A DNA stretch of 64,000 bases from Caprella mutica (Eukaryota; Arthropoda; Malacostraca; Amphipoda; Caprellidae). Below the pieces are notes generated by a model that saw nothing but the letters and a program-made list of their open reading frames with translations, was not told the origin of the DNA and made no database searches. This document shows, in pieces, positions 1 through 11,904 of the stretch (position 1 is the first letter of the stretch; each line of letters begins with the position of its first letter). Both the position numbers and the translations under genes were made by a program. The stretch spans positions 186,001 through 250,000 of the forward strand of contig CANNZV010001165.1 of NCBI GenBank assembly GCA_947561585.1, given 5' to 3'.

Positions 1-540
1 TTTGTGCTATCTCTATCCATCAAATCTCTATCCTGATTTATAAAACTCTTCTATATTGAACACTGGACAGGTTTAAACAAATTCGCATTAATTTTAATTC
101 AACTTGTATATTCTAATAATTTCAGCAGGTCTTGGTGGACCACGCCCTTCTGTAAATACCCTTCTTCATCTAATATAGCTACATTCTTACTTTCTATTGG
201 CTACAACCTAACTCATTCACTTCACAGGAGTTCACTATACATATAGACTCATAGAGGTACTGTAACTATGAAATTTGTTTCTTATATGACCTATCTCAGA
301 ACAGAAAACTTATAGTAATTTAAAAGAATAATAGTATTTTTCATGAAAAGAATTTGTTCTATTAAAAAAAAAATCATAACGAGAATATTTTCTCTTATAA
401 AGAATATTATTTATTTTAATTATGCTCAAGACTATATTTTTATACAAAACGCATAATATTGCATCCCTAGTTATTACAGTAGTAATGGTCTTAAATTAAG
501 TTAATACAGTAGACTCTTTACAAAATTGGTAAATAATATA
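1..540. other. AT-rich sequence, no gene recognised
   Basis: No reading frame, RNA gene or terminal repeat could be recognised here. It is AT-rich sequence with short A and T runs, ending where a G/C-rich short-unit array begins. Confidence 0.4.
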
Positions 541-634
541 ATTGTCTTGGGGCCCAATTGTCTTTGGGCCCAACTTTTGGCGGGCCAAATTGTCCTGGGG
601 CCAACTGTCGGTGGGCCCAATTCTCGGCTCACGC
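541..634. repeat. Short-unit array F9 (GGGCCCAATTGTC type)
   Basis: About five or six diverged units of roughly 16 bp, each built around GGGCCCAATTGTC or GGGCCAACTGTC, in otherwise AT-rich DNA. Unit length and style match the terminal arrays of foldback elements F1-F6. No inverted partner array is visible in the window. It may be one end of an element whose other end lies before base 1, or a solo remnant. Confidence 0.6.
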
Positions 635-727
635 TTATATTAGGAGGGGGGGGGGGGTACACCTAAACACACGGGGCGAGTGTGTGTTTTGTTAATCTCG
701 TGTACGTAGTGATGCAGTCAGTGAGAG

Positions 728-1010
728 TTGTTCACCCAGTGACAATTCACCCAGTTGTAATTCACCATCATGGGCAGTTCACCCGGTGGCAATTCACCTA
801 CATGGGAAGTTCCCCCAGTGGCAATTCACCCACATTGGCAATTCACCCACATGGGCAGTTCACCCAGTGGCAATTCACCCAAATGGGCAGTTCACCCATT
901 GGCAATTCACCCACATGGGCAGTTCATCCAGTGGCAATTCCCTCACATGGGCAGTTCACCCAGCGGCAGTTCATCCAATGGCAATTCGCCGTACACCGAC
1001 AATTCATGTA
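728..1010. repeat. Short-unit array F10 (GGCAATTCACCCA type)
   Basis: Tandem units of 15-16 bp alternate between GGCAATTCACCCAC and GGGCAGTTCACCCAG forms, giving a 31-32-bp higher-order unit. All three plus frames stay open for 79-132 codons only because the repeat lacks stops, so the His/Gln/Ser/Pro-rich frames are not genes. No inverted partner was found nearby. Degenerate GTTCACCC and AATTCACCC motifs recur at 48390-48480 beside the 22-bp minisatellite. Confidence 0.7.
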
Positions 1011-1012
1011 AC

Positions 1013-2150
1013 GAAGGGTCACTAGCGGTTGCTGTGCGGACATTGTCCCATGTTACAGAACCAATGCCATGGAGAGAACATATGGTGTTTTTTTTCAATT
1101 TATCTTCGCACATTGAATCTATTGTTACTGCGCTAGTCCGAGAATTTGCAAGAAAATTGGGTAGTTGATGCTTGAAAGATGATGACGAGGTAGAAACCAC
1201 TTCATCAGTTAAAAATGTTTTTGGATGATGGATAGGTCTGGCAAGGCTTCTTGAGGATGCATCTGATGCCTTGTGCTTAGCTCCTGGTACATGAATGATA
1301 TTAAATTTATATCATAGACTCATAGTACTTTCTCTTTGATCTATAGCTACTGTTAAATTTGAGCAACCAAGGACAAAAAATACCTGCATTTATCGATAGC
1401 ATCTGCAAAAGCTAATGCCGATCTCCCTCAATTGGCGAATACCGGGATTCAGCTGAGTTTGTGAATCTGTTCCCCACGAGAATAACTTTTAAGCCAGATT
1501 TACAACAGAAAGGGACATCTTCAGGTCAGTTGTAGTGTTTCTGAAAGAGCCAATACCCAATGCCAGACTTCGACCAGTCTGTAGCTAAGCATGTTGGTTT
1601 ATTCTTATCAAATTAAAATAGTTATGAACTTATACCTTTGAGTATTTCTCAAATTATGAATTTCTTTGACTCTTCAAAATCATCATTTAGTTCTGGAATA
1701 CATGTGAATATTTCTTTAGGTTTAAGCAATTGACGGAAATGTAGCATAGCAATTGACATTGCGAAAGCATATGAAAACTGATTCACGAGACCAAACCATA
1801 ATCTGTTGTCAGTGATGGAGTAGAAAATTCCTTTATGACATAGGCATATATCTCTCCTGGTAACTCACGAGTCCAGTGTGATAGTGAATCCAGTAATTAT
1901 GACAGAACCCTGTGAAAAACGATATTTTGCCAGATTAAAGTGTGACACAATGCCTGCCATGTGACTGACTGGAAGAAACTTTCTTCTAGGATATCTGACC
2001 AGAGTAGAATATCAATACATTTAGTTTTATTTGTAATGTCAGCAACTATCTCATCATAATGCCTAGAATACTTATCACCTGAGGCTAAATATCACTTAGG
2101 TGCTGAACAGTACCGGTACCTACCTCACGGTGTTATGAAGGTCGTGTAGT
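1013..2150. other. No gene recognised
   Basis: Both strands were read. There are only short frames and no transposase, reverse transcriptase or RNA motif. The right end runs into the gypsy pol remnant. Confidence 0.4.
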
Positions 2151-2770
2151 GCGTGTCTTCGTGTCTTAAGAAGAACGTTGTGGGAGCCTTCCAGGCGTCA
2201 AACACAGTTTTTCTTTTTACCTTGTGGGATAGAGCGAGCCTGATAGAATGGAGACTGACTGTGATGAATTTCCCTTCTGGCATGGGCATTCAGTGGCTGG
2301 AGATCTACTGTCCTCCGTAGTATTCCATCTTTCTTGGCACAAACAACCATTCTGTGACACCAAGTTTGGGACTGGTTCCAGAACACCAAGTTTTATCTCA
2401 CGCTCAAAGCCTGCTTTTATCTGTGCTTGCCAGTGAATAGAGATCGGTATGGGTGTGTGATATACAAAAGAGTGACATTCGGGTTTATCATTAGCTGTAG
2501 TGGAAGCCCGTCCATCATTGGTAGTATTTGATGCTCACACACATTAAAAGTACTTGGTTGGAGGTGGAGAAGGGAGTTCACATCTAGGACAGCTACAAAG
2601 TTCTTCTTGGGGTTAGCTGTAAAAAAAGGTCCCATAAAGGATGAGTCTGTTACATCAACAGTTGGGAAGTTATGGGATATGATTTTGAGGTCAGTACAAA
2701 CTTCTCTGCTGAGGAATATTTTGTCACATGTGTCAGTTACGTAAGTTAATTGGCGGGCTCTCACTTCCAA
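2150..2770 (-). pseudogene. Ty3/gypsy-type pol remnant (upstream of and into reverse transcriptase)
   Basis: Two minus-strand segments read as consecutive parts of a gypsy-like Pol. The upstream one (2770 to 2417) holds the segment before the RT, with FNVCEHQILPMM followed by LPLQLMINPN. The downstream one (2389 to 2198) holds RMVVCAKKDG followed by RRTVDLQPLNAHAR, the entry to the RT domain. This is established gypsy RT context; the rest is decay. The two frames differ, so at least one frameshift separates them. The catalytic YxDD region, RNase H, integrase and LTRs are absent. It is a fragment lying just left of element G, with no evidence of activity. Confidence 0.7.
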
Positions 2771-2841
2771 ACCCTGTTCATTAACTCTAGTGAAAGAAAG
2801 AATAGCATCTCCTTATATAGATATCCCTGATAACATTGCAC

Positions 2842-4416
2842 GGGTCTAGGAAAATTGATCGAAAGCAATTGACCGAAAACAATTTATCGAAAGCAATTGA
2901 TCGAAAGGAAAATTGGTCGAATAGAAAATTGATCGAAAGGAAAATTGATCGCACAACAATTGATCAAAAGGAAAATTGATCGAATAGATCAGTTTCATTA
3001 TTTTCTTCCATCTGTGAGTGCAGTAACCGGTGCTTAGTGTCCCTTTTTGTTACATTCCTTAGTAAGTGACTGCACTCACGAAGTACTCACTTAACACTGA
3101 CGGTGTTAAGTGACTTTGTTCATGAATCCATTTTCCTTTCTGACTGCTTCTTCCTATCTCTTGTATTTAATTCCCTTTTGCCGTCAGTGACATGGCTTTT
3201 TGTTCCGAAACAGACGTTAAACCTGGTGACAGGACAATAACCCCCAGTGCAAAAAAACCCCCGCGGTCAAGAACCCCCCGTGCAATATAACGCCCGGACA
3301 AAAAACCCCCGTACAATAAAGCCCCCGGACAAATACCCCCCGAACAAGAACCCCCAAGCAAAAAACCCCCGGTCGATATAAATAGCATAATTCATTTTAA
3401 TTAATTTTCATTAATTTTTTATTAATAAAATTACTATATGCTATAAATATAAAGAGATATAGTGCACCTAAGGTTAGGTTAGCGGTCCGATTGGGGGGGG
3501 GGGGGGTTTGGGGGGGCTTCCCCCCCCCTCCGGCCAGGTTTGATAGTGACAAAATGTATACTGTACTTATTTTTACTATAAAATAGGTAATTGGGTATAC
3601 CTTATTTTGCAAAAAAATTGTCATATTTTCGAAGAAAATGTAATAATTATTGGTTCGCATTGAATAATGTTTAATATATTAATAAAAATGAATTATGCTA
3701 TTTATATAGACCGGGGGTTTTTTGCACCGGGGGTTTTTTGCTTGAGGGGGTTTTTTGTCCGGGGGTTTATTGCACGGGTTTTTTTGTCCGGGGGGTATTT
3801 TGCACGGGGGGTTTTTGACCGCGGGGTCCTGGAATCGTTAAACCTATACTATATTAATTAATTATTTAACTTTCATTTCACAAGTTATCTAGAACTACCT
3901 AAATTCTAGAACTAAGAAAACTTAAAGTTCTTCATATTATAATATATTTCAAAGCATATAATTCTCTGTTATAGAAAAAAAGTTGATAGAAGAAATGTTA
4001 TACATAAATTACTATTATATAATATTATTGTATAGATTAATATTATTATATATAAATCATGGTAACAAGATCTACTAGCTGTAATATATTGCAAGTAAGT
4101 GTCCCTGGTAATTCATGGTTTTAGTTATCATTGCCAATTAGTGTAAAGAGATCCAATATCACTTTCGATCAATTTTGTTTCGGTCAATTCTCCATTCGAT
4201 CAATTGTTGTGCGATCAATTTTCCTTTCGATCAATTTTCCATTCGACCAATTTCCTTTCGATCAATTTTCCATTCGACTAATTTTACTTTCGATCAATTT
4301 TCCATTCGACCAATTTTCCTTTCGATCAATTTTCCATTCGACCAATTTTCCATTCGATCAATTGCTTTCGATCAATTGTTTTCGGTCAATTGCTTTCGAT
4401 CAATTTTCCGGATCCC
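2842..4416. mobile_element. Foldback element F1 with arrays of a 16-bp unit
   Basis: The left array (2851-2985) and the inverted right array (4160-4408) are built from a 16-bp unit of the form GGAAAATTGATCGAAA and variants. The ends read GGGTCTAGG on the left and, reverse-complemented, GGGATCCGG on the right. The 10-bp sequence AACATTGCAC flanks both sides (2832-2841 and 4417-4426) and occurs once at the matching place in the intact right arm of element G, so it is a target-site duplication. The interior resembles part of element E1 and contains F2. No transposase is seen. Confidence 0.85.
3225..3836. mobile_element. Foldback element F2 with arrays of an ACAAAAAACCCCCGG unit
   Basis: A 612-bp element with a left array (3239-3384) of 15-16-bp units such as ACAAAAAACCCCCGG and an inverted array on the right (3707-3825). 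The AT-rich centre is also palindromic (GAATTATGCTATTTAT on one side, its complement on the other). GTTAAACCT is duplicated at 3216-3224 and 3837-3845. An unoccupied copy of the target, GCAGACGTTAAACCTC, is present in E1 at about 25170-25185. The termini read GGTGACAGGAC and, reversed, GATTCCAGGAC. Small frames in the arrays are artefacts. Confidence 0.85.
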
Positions 4417-6674
4417 AACATTGCACTATCGGGCCAACGTCGATAAACGTTGGCAAAGGCACGATCGGACATTGACACGCCAATGCTATTACACACTGGG
4501 ACAATGCAATGAAAACGACACTGGGCCAACAGTTGACAAATAGTATTGTCCCAATGAAGGAAAACATTGGTTAACCAATCCAGTGATTTTTTGATGTACC
4601 AGTATATTTATTATACTGGTTTACCGGTTCTATTTGGCAGTTATCGCCAGACAATCAGAGAAAATAGGTGCAAATGATGTCTCCTAACTTCAAAAACACC
4701 AAATAGCCAAATTAATATCCTCAATTAAGTATATCTTTGAAATTGAAGCCGTTTTTGGCAATTTAGTCTAAATAGGCCTGTTTTCCCTTCAATTATTAAT
4801 TTAACACTTTATTTACTTCATTCACAAAAGTGAGCATGGCCTTTAATTAATTCATATATTTAGTATGAAAAGTTATTTTTCCATCTGAAATAATTATTCA
4901 CATTGAAAATTATACTTTCTATTCAATTTTAAATGGAAATATTATTATTTGATAAATACAATAATTCGTACATTCATTCAGCCAATTTCGTAGTGCAACA
5001 GGTCATTAGTGCAGGGAATTCAAATTGCGGTAATTCATCCATTCACCACCCACAGAACACGAAACAACAATTACAATGACAATAATACTTAATAACAACA
5101 CAAATTCATTTGTAGGACTAGAAAGTATTTCCCAACCTCACTAATAAACCTGAATCAAAACTGAGATACTGCAATTATGTAATGGGTCAATGCCTTAATG
5201 GTTTCACACGCTCTAAAGATAAAAATTTAAATTCAAAAACCACTGTATTTGACACTAATAATTGAAGGGATAACAGGCTGTAGCGTTATAAAACTCTAAT
5301 TAATTTATTTCTCATAATTCATTATTCATATTTCCATTTTATATTTATTTATTCTTTTTCTTCATCGTAAAATTTGTTATCCGTACTTCTGTGTACACCA
5401 TGTAAGGTTACCTCGAGAAATATTAAGTTCTTAATCAGTAGTGTTATAGCCTTTGCTAGTAGTCCATCTCTTATTATAAACATTGTGGAATTTAAAAGTG
5501 TAGTTAAATTGTGTACCGTTTTCATTACTTTATTTTTGAACTAAATCATTTCTTTTAAAAACTAACTTTTCTCAAATTACTTTTTTATAAATTAACTGTG
5601 ATTGAAAGTATTAGATTCTTATTCATTACCGTGTTCTATTACACTAGCTATTACTTCTCTTAAATTTAATTATTTAGTTTTTTTTATAATCTTTGCTTTT
5701 GATAATTATTTCTTTTCTATTTTGTTCTAGATCATTTCGCATATAATATAACTGCCCTACCGTATTAAATATTAAACCTAAAATATGATATAAACTAAAC
5801 TAGTGTTGTATAACCTCTCTGAGGTGAGTTTAAACTGTTTATATAAAATTGTGCATTATTTGTTATATCTTAAAACTATTAGGTACTTATGCTGTGTATA
5901 ATTTAAATTACAGGTGTCGGTCGGACCCAAAATAAAATCTTGAGAATTAAAAACTTTGTTACTCCTGACCTTCCCTCAAGGCCTATTTATACTAAATTGC
6001 CAGAAACGGCTACAATTTCAAAGATATACTTAATTGAGGATATTAAATTGACTATTTGGTGTGATTAAAGTTGAGAGAGATTGTTAGCACCTAACCTCTC
6101 TGATTGTCTGGCGATAGCTCTCAAATAGATCCGGTAGACTAGTATAATAAATATGCTGGTAAATTAAAAAATCACTGGATTGGTTAACCAATGTATCCCT
6201 TCATTGGTCCAGTGCTGTTTGGCAACCGTTGGCTCAATGTCGTTTTCATTGCACTGCGTGACAATCCTCGATCGTGCCTTTACTTTGCCAACGTTGGTCC
6301 GATAGTGCAATGTTATCATGGGTCTTTTTTACCGCTGATGGTAAATATAGCTGTGTTATTAACTTATTAGTAATGACACAAAGATTACCAATTTCAACAA
6401 CAGATGACACATCGGTAGGGATGGTTCATTTGTGGCTGGTAGCTCTCCTCTAAGTTTGCTCCTGCAAGATATGGAGAAATGATGCATCTTTTCACAGTGG
6501 ATGCATTTTTTGTTAAAATCTTTACAGAATTAGTTACTACAGGCATTACTACCATACAGACGTCCAGCACGAGGCCATATTTACCCAAAATATTCCGACT
6601 ATATGAACTGCAAAGTAACACCAATAATGTCAAAATTCTAAACTCATTAAACTGGAATACTAGCATTCAATGAT

Positions 6675-7165
6675 TTGTTTAAATTTCAGATGGGTATTTT
6701 TATGTACGGAAGGATGTCCTCTGGTCTTGTGCCTTTACCGAGCCATTCATATAATACGAGACATTCCAGAGACGCACTTCTATCTTTCCAGAGGCTAAGT
6801 CAGTGCATGAGATCCATTGAATCTAATGGTCCTAGAATGTGTAATTTGATTCCAACTCATAATCGTGACAGTCGAAACATTGATGTTTTTAAGAAGGATT
6901 ACAAGAAATATTTGCTTGACCAATATACTGTAAATTGATGTTTGTATTTCTTTTCAATCAATGTTATAATAATTTGTGATGTCATGCTCTTAATTCATTT
7001 CTGCTGTTAACTTCAATTACCCGAAAAGTTCTTTGAATTTATAAAAGGGCTTGAAATCTTGTATTTTTGAATTTTGCCTATGTATTTTTCTACTTTTGTA
7101 CTTTTTTAAATAGGTATGATTGTTTTAAAATTTAATGATTTTTTTCAATAAAGAATAAATAAATT
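6675..7165 (+). pseudogene. LINE 3' end: C-terminal tail of a reverse transcriptase plus A-rich tail
   Basis: The frame 6675-6938 ends in the tail typical of jockey/CR1-type LINE ORF2 proteins. Residues include SHSYNTRHSRDALL, then NGPRMCNLIPTHN, then a basic FKKDYKKYLLDQY ending. This matches the family pattern H-x-Y-N-T-R ... G-P ... FK-x-x-LK. The catalytic domains are missing on the 5' side, as in a 5'-truncated insertion. Downstream, about 220 bp of 3' UTR-like sequence ends in CAATAAAGAATAAATAAA, a plausible A-rich tail. It is a different family from the LINE at 11580-15045. Confidence 0.6.
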
Positions 7166-7169
7166 AGTC

Positions 7170-8360
7170 TTCAGCTACCGATTATGAGATTAAAATACAG
7201 GAACTTCTACAATACCGAAACTACATTCATTTCTATATGACTACCCTAACATCGCCAAATATTAAACTTCTGCCGTTGAACCTAAGGAGGCAAATTCATA
7301 CTATTAAAAGGATGTACTGTAATTTGAGACACGAGACTTCAACTCTTTCGACTGGAAGGATGAGCCGCTAATTCGGGAAATAATTGATGCCTGAGCTAAA
7401 CTGAAGGGAACTGGAGGAGATTTGTGGAGAGGTGAGTCACATCTTAAACGCTAATAAGGTCGTGTATTTTCCATCTATCTCTTCTTTACTTATAAATATA
7501 CATGAAAATATTAACTATAAAATAATCATAAAAAGACGAACTACTTAAAAGCTTACTATTACTATAACGTAAAATAATTACTATATTACTATAACGTAAA
7601 ATAACAATTACTATGACGTACAATAACTATTACTATAACTTACAATAACTAACTTAATATAACTGCTATAATATAGGTTCTGTAACTTTAAAATCAGAAT
7701 CTTAAAACTTAACCTTTACTAACACTACTTGTAAGTTGTATCGAACCTAAATAAATTTCATCCGCTTATATATAATCTAGTTCTAATTTTGCATCGCTAA
7801 AATACTAATCAGAACCTTCTGCTTAATTCAGGTTGAATGGGGAGTTGATGGTTTAGCGTTCAGAAATTCGACCTGCATGGTTGTTCAGCCCTTGGGATAG
7901 TTCTTAATCCTTCAGTAATATTAACATAGGGAATTTTAAACCTTCATATCTCAAAAAGTGTTAGTTTCTACAAAAAACGGTTATGATTTTTAGATTATAT
8001 GGACAAAAGTACAAATAAAAACTAATTAAAATTAAATTTGGTTGGGGTCGTCAAATGGGAAAGATCCCTCAGACGATATATTTAGAAGTAGCTCAGTTAA
8101 TTTTTGAAACTTTATCCTAATAGACAAAAGTACAAATATTCATAGTTTGGTAATTTTTTCGAAGTTTAAAGGTCCTCTCCACTCTAAATTAAAAAAAATG
8201 GAATTGTTTTAAATATGTAGAGCTAAGCTTATATAACATATAACATTAAGCAGAATTTAAATCGATCAAGTATTTATTTATTTAAACATAATGTTTCCCA
8301 ACAATGTATGTAAGCCCATATTACTCTGTGGCGGACAACCACGGTTTTGTTATTTTTCTC
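7170..8360. repeat. Dispersed repeats, no gene
   Basis: A short region of degenerate ACTATTACTATAACGTA repeats lies at 7555-7650. The stretch 7920-8076 recurs inverted at 15045-15190, including the G/C-rich core GGGTCGTCAAATGGG. At 8166-8169 a TTAA is followed by AGGTCCTCTCCACTC, the terminus of a TTAA-type MITE (family M2) whose second end is not recognised here. No coding potential is seen. Confidence 0.5.
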
Positions 8361-8365
8361 TCTAA

Positions 8366-8955
8366 AGCCCGTTTTACACTGTGGCGCTCGCCATGGCGCT
8401 GTTCTCTCTCTCTACAGATATGGCGCTCACCATTCTCAAAATTGCTATTACACTACACGAGTCGATATGGCGGTGATCGTGCATTGAAATTTAGGGAAAA
8501 TTGAAAAATTTACTATGAAATGAATCGTAACAATAAAATTCGATGTCATCACGAATATATATTCAGTTAATTATTTTTTTGATAGTTCTGTGAAGCAATT
8601 CCATGCGTATATATTGAAAAGTATAATTCCATTGATTGTATGACAACACTGGACACTACACAGAAGCGTTCATTCTTTTTTATGTATCACGCAGTAGCCT
8701 TACAAAGTCTTAAATAACATTTAAAATGAAACAAAATACTTTTTGCACTACTTCAAATCTCTTTAGCAGGCTTGAGTGCCAATTCATCTTCTCTAAAACG
8801 GTGGCGGTGTTGGTTCTATCGCGCAGTGAGCGATCACAATTTCATGGCGCTCGCCATGAAATTTTCGCTATTAGAAAGAAAAGGGGCGGAGTTAGAGAGA
8901 AAAATAACAAAACTGTAGCGACCGCCATGGCGAGCGCCATAGTGTAATACGGGCT
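8366..8955. mobile_element. PIF/Harbinger-like MITE (TAA duplication, AGCCCGTTTTACACT ends)
   Basis: The terminal inverted repeats start AGCCCGTTTTACACT and include the self-complementary block GGCGCTCGCCATGGCG. TAA flanks both ends (8363-8365 and 8956-8958), the 3-bp duplication typical of PIF/Harbinger elements. The element is 590 bp without a transposase. Its right half is repeated inverted at about 8956-9135, making a larger palindrome. The left end also pairs with 11185-11391. Confidence 0.65.
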
Positions 8956-9921
8956 TAACTCAGCCCCTTTTCTCTCTAATAGCGAACAATTCCATGGCGA
9001 GCGCCATGAATTTGTGATCGCTCACTGTGCGATAGAACGAACTCCGCCTCCGTTTTAGATGTGATGGAATTGTCACTGAAACCTGCTAAAGAGATTTGAA
9101 GTATTAAAAAAAGATTTTTTTTTTCATTTTACAGGCAGGCCTCGCTCTAAGTACAACTCACTTTAGTAAAAGTGGTCCTTATTTAGAGTCATGAATCGAA
9201 ATAAGAACCGTTCATAGACATAAAAAACGGAGACAATTTTCTGTGATTATTTCACGGTAACCTAACTAAAAAAAAAATCAAAATTATAATCCAGATGAGG
9301 TTATTAGAAACAATTGGTTCAGAAATTCAACATGTCCATTTTAGGATAAGTTCTGCGTTATCGCACGGTTCCATATTTTCAAACACGTAAATTTTTTATA
9401 TAATAATCATTTAACTTTCATTTCAATTGGTATCCATAATACCAATTAGAATAGAAATTAAATAATAATTACTAGCAAGACCCGTGAAAATTCCACAGGA
9501 TGAAAATCAACAAAAATGTTTTGATAAAACTGATTATCAAATGACTCTGATTTGGACAGAAAGCATATAAAGCGCAGCAAATGCGTTTAGTAACATGCTT
9601 CTTAAAATAATATCCTTTGTATTTAATTTTCTTGGTTGCATCACATACTCGATTTACACCAACTGTAAGAGGCGCTATTGATCGAATGTCTGTTTAACTC
9701 GTTTTGTGACGGGCAGACAGACTGACACGGCTTATTTTATAATAGTATATATAGATTATCCCTAATAAATATTCTATTGGAGATATTTGATTGATTTAAA
9801 ACAACCTTATGAGGTACTATTGATATAAGAGCGTCTCTTTAACGCATTTTGTTTATAGCACCATATACCATTTTTTGTATAAGTTATATTTTAGATCAAC
9901 AGTTCGTCCCCCCCCACCCTC

Positions 9922-10118
9922 CTTCACTTCCCCCACTTTCACTTCTCCCTTTCACTTCCCCCACCTACATTTCCCCCATATTCACTTCCACCATATTCAC
10001 TTCCACCATATTCACTTCCACCATATTCACTTCCACCATATTCACTTCCACCACATACACTTCCACCATCTACACTTCCACCACCTTCATTTCTCCCACC
10101 TTCCATTTTCTCACGTTT
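9922..10118. repeat. 15-bp tandem array (TTCACTTCCACCATA)
   Basis: About a dozen copies of a 15-bp pyrimidine-rich unit TTCACTTCCACCATA, preceded by CCCCCAC-rich variants. Because the unit is a multiple of three, two plus frames give 91- and 99-residue repetitive products. I see no start context, partner exon or domain and treat it as non-coding. Confidence 0.75.
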
Positions 10119-10184
10119 TATTAAATATAATCAAATTGAAGCCCACAATGAAAATAAGAGGAACAATTAATTGAAAAAAGATAA

Positions 10185-11076
10185 AGCTTGTCGCCCACCT
10201 GATCAGAAACGACGCATCGGAACGGACACTAAGCATCAGACAAAAATCTAACCCATATATTTGAACGTGCAGACGCACACCTGCTCGGATCGGAACGGAA
10301 ACGACGCGGATATCTTTGAAAGAATATTTTTCTGATTGTTCTGATGCGTCCGAGAGATTGCGCATGCGCAGAACGGTGTATGGAGATGGAAGATTGGAAT
10401 ATGTAGTTGTGAACATCCTACTGCGTGATGAATACGTTGATATTTATTCGTAATCAACTAGTTTCATTCAATTAACTTTAATGATTATAAATCGGATCAT
10501 TAAAAGTTATTGAAATAAGAAGAATAACACTTTATTTACATAAATTTTATTCACTTAAATTTTAATTACATGCATTTCATTTATAAATGCATTTCATTTA
10601 TACATGCATTTCATTTATACATGCATTTCATTTATACATGCATTTCATTTATACATGCATTTCATTTATACATGCATTTCATTTATACATGCATTTTATT
10701 TGCCTTCATTTGTTTATACATAATTTTTATATACATTTTTTATACGTTTCTTATATAATTAAAAGAAAAATTCGCTTATATTTTTTCTGCGTATATTTTT
10801 ACATATGTTGATTTCAACACATATTTTCGAACTGAAAATTAAAAACACGAAGATGCTACCGAATTTTTTCTATCAAATACGTATCGTATAAAATAGTTGT
10901 AATGATCGATAAATTTTAACTTTTAATTGTTATATTCTTATAAGTATTGTGATGTCGGCATCGTTTTCCTTCCGAAGACATCTGAACTGGTGTGCGTACG
11001 AACGTCGTGTCGTGTCCGTTCCGAGACTTCGTAAGCTTCCGCGTCGTTTCCGATCCGATCAGGTGGGCGACAAGCT
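10185..11076. mobile_element. Element K, PIF/Harbinger-like MITE (AGCTTGTCGCCCACC ends)
   Basis: The ends are AGCTTGTCGCCCACCTGATC on the left and its reverse complement on the right. TAA is duplicated at 10182-10184 and 11077-11079. Inverted homology extends about 120 bp inwards (10185-10310 against 10960-11076), with repeated GAAACGACGC and CGGAACGGA motifs. The centre carries a 17-bp tandem array. No transposase is encoded; minus-strand frames of 60-100 codons lie within the inverted repeats and look accidental. Confidence 0.7.
10569..10704. repeat. 17-bp tandem array (CATGCATTTCATTTATA)
   Basis: Eight near-perfect copies of CATGCATTTCATTTATA lie inside element K. They produce open frames of repetitive His/Phe/Ile/Tyr residues that are not genes. 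Confidence 0.85.
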
Positions 11077-11904
11077 TAATATGTTTAGTTTGTGGTATCA
11101 TACATACCGAATATTTTCTTTTCTGACGTGTCCGAAATTGTAGAATAAATAGGCATGGAATTGCTTCACACATCTATCATAAAGATAATTAACTAAATAT
11201 ATATTCGTGATGACATCGAATTTTAATGCTACGATTCATTTCATAGTAAATTTTTCAATTTTCCCTAAATTTCAATGCACGTTCACTGCCATATTGACTC
11301 GTCTAGTGTAATAGCAATTTTGAGTATGGTGAGCGCCATATCTGTAGAGATACAACACCGCCATGGCGAGCGCCAGAGTGTAAAACGGGCTAAGAGAGCC
11401 GGGATTATTCTCTCACACTGACTAATTGACAAAACTAATAATTTATACAGAAGAAACCGATAAGCTAAATGCTTTTAGGGCAACCTATATAAAATAAAAA
11501 TGTTACACATGATGGACGTATACCAATAAAGTTTGAAAGAATGAATAAACATACATAATATTATAAACAAAAAGAAAAGTGCTACTGGAGAGCAAGCAGA
11601 TGGATTTTATAAGAACTTTCGAATTTACAGATACTAGAATTAGACTTCAAATTTTCAATAATATCATTCCACATACTGCATCCTTTGAAATAAATACTAT
11701 TTTGAGATTTAGATCTACTGAAAAGAGGCAAAGTTATATTTGAGGTGTTCCTAGTAGAGATAGAATGTGCATTTGAATGAGTGGTGATATAGTTTAACAA
11801 TTCAGGGAAATAGCCATCAATATTAACAGTTTTATAAAAGAATACACCAGTTTTAAGTTTATGTAAATTATCCAACTTCAGAAATTATAAGTTGATTACA
11901 CATA

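Larger units (their letters stand above)
2825..6322. mobile_element. Element G, non-autonomous transposon with about 380-bp terminal inverted repeats
   Basis: The sequence after 4417 (CATTGCACTATCGGGCC onward to about 4800) is repeated in reverse complement at about 5940-6322. The outermost bases at both ends read CCC(A)TGATAACATTGCAC. The left terminus lies at about 2825, before F1, because F1 jumped into the left inverted repeat and split it. Without F1 the element is about 1.9 kb. The centre (4800-5940) is AT-rich and shows no transposase. No convincing target duplication is visible outside the CCC/GGG ends, so the superfamily is unassigned. Confidence 0.7.
8366..11391. mobile_element. Larger inverted-repeat element sharing the AGCCCG terminus
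   Basis: The first about 205 bp (8366-8575) recur in reverse complement at 11185-11391, ending at ACGGGC followed by TAA. This could be a 3-kb relative of the 590-bp MITE that shares its left end, or two neighbouring insertions in opposite orientation. The interior contains a 15-bp tandem array, element K and AT-rich sequence, and no transposase. Confidence 0.45.

Noticed and set aside
682..1200. Overlapping small proteins rich in His, Gln, Ser and Pro
   Set aside because: All derive from the F10 short-unit array read in different frames.
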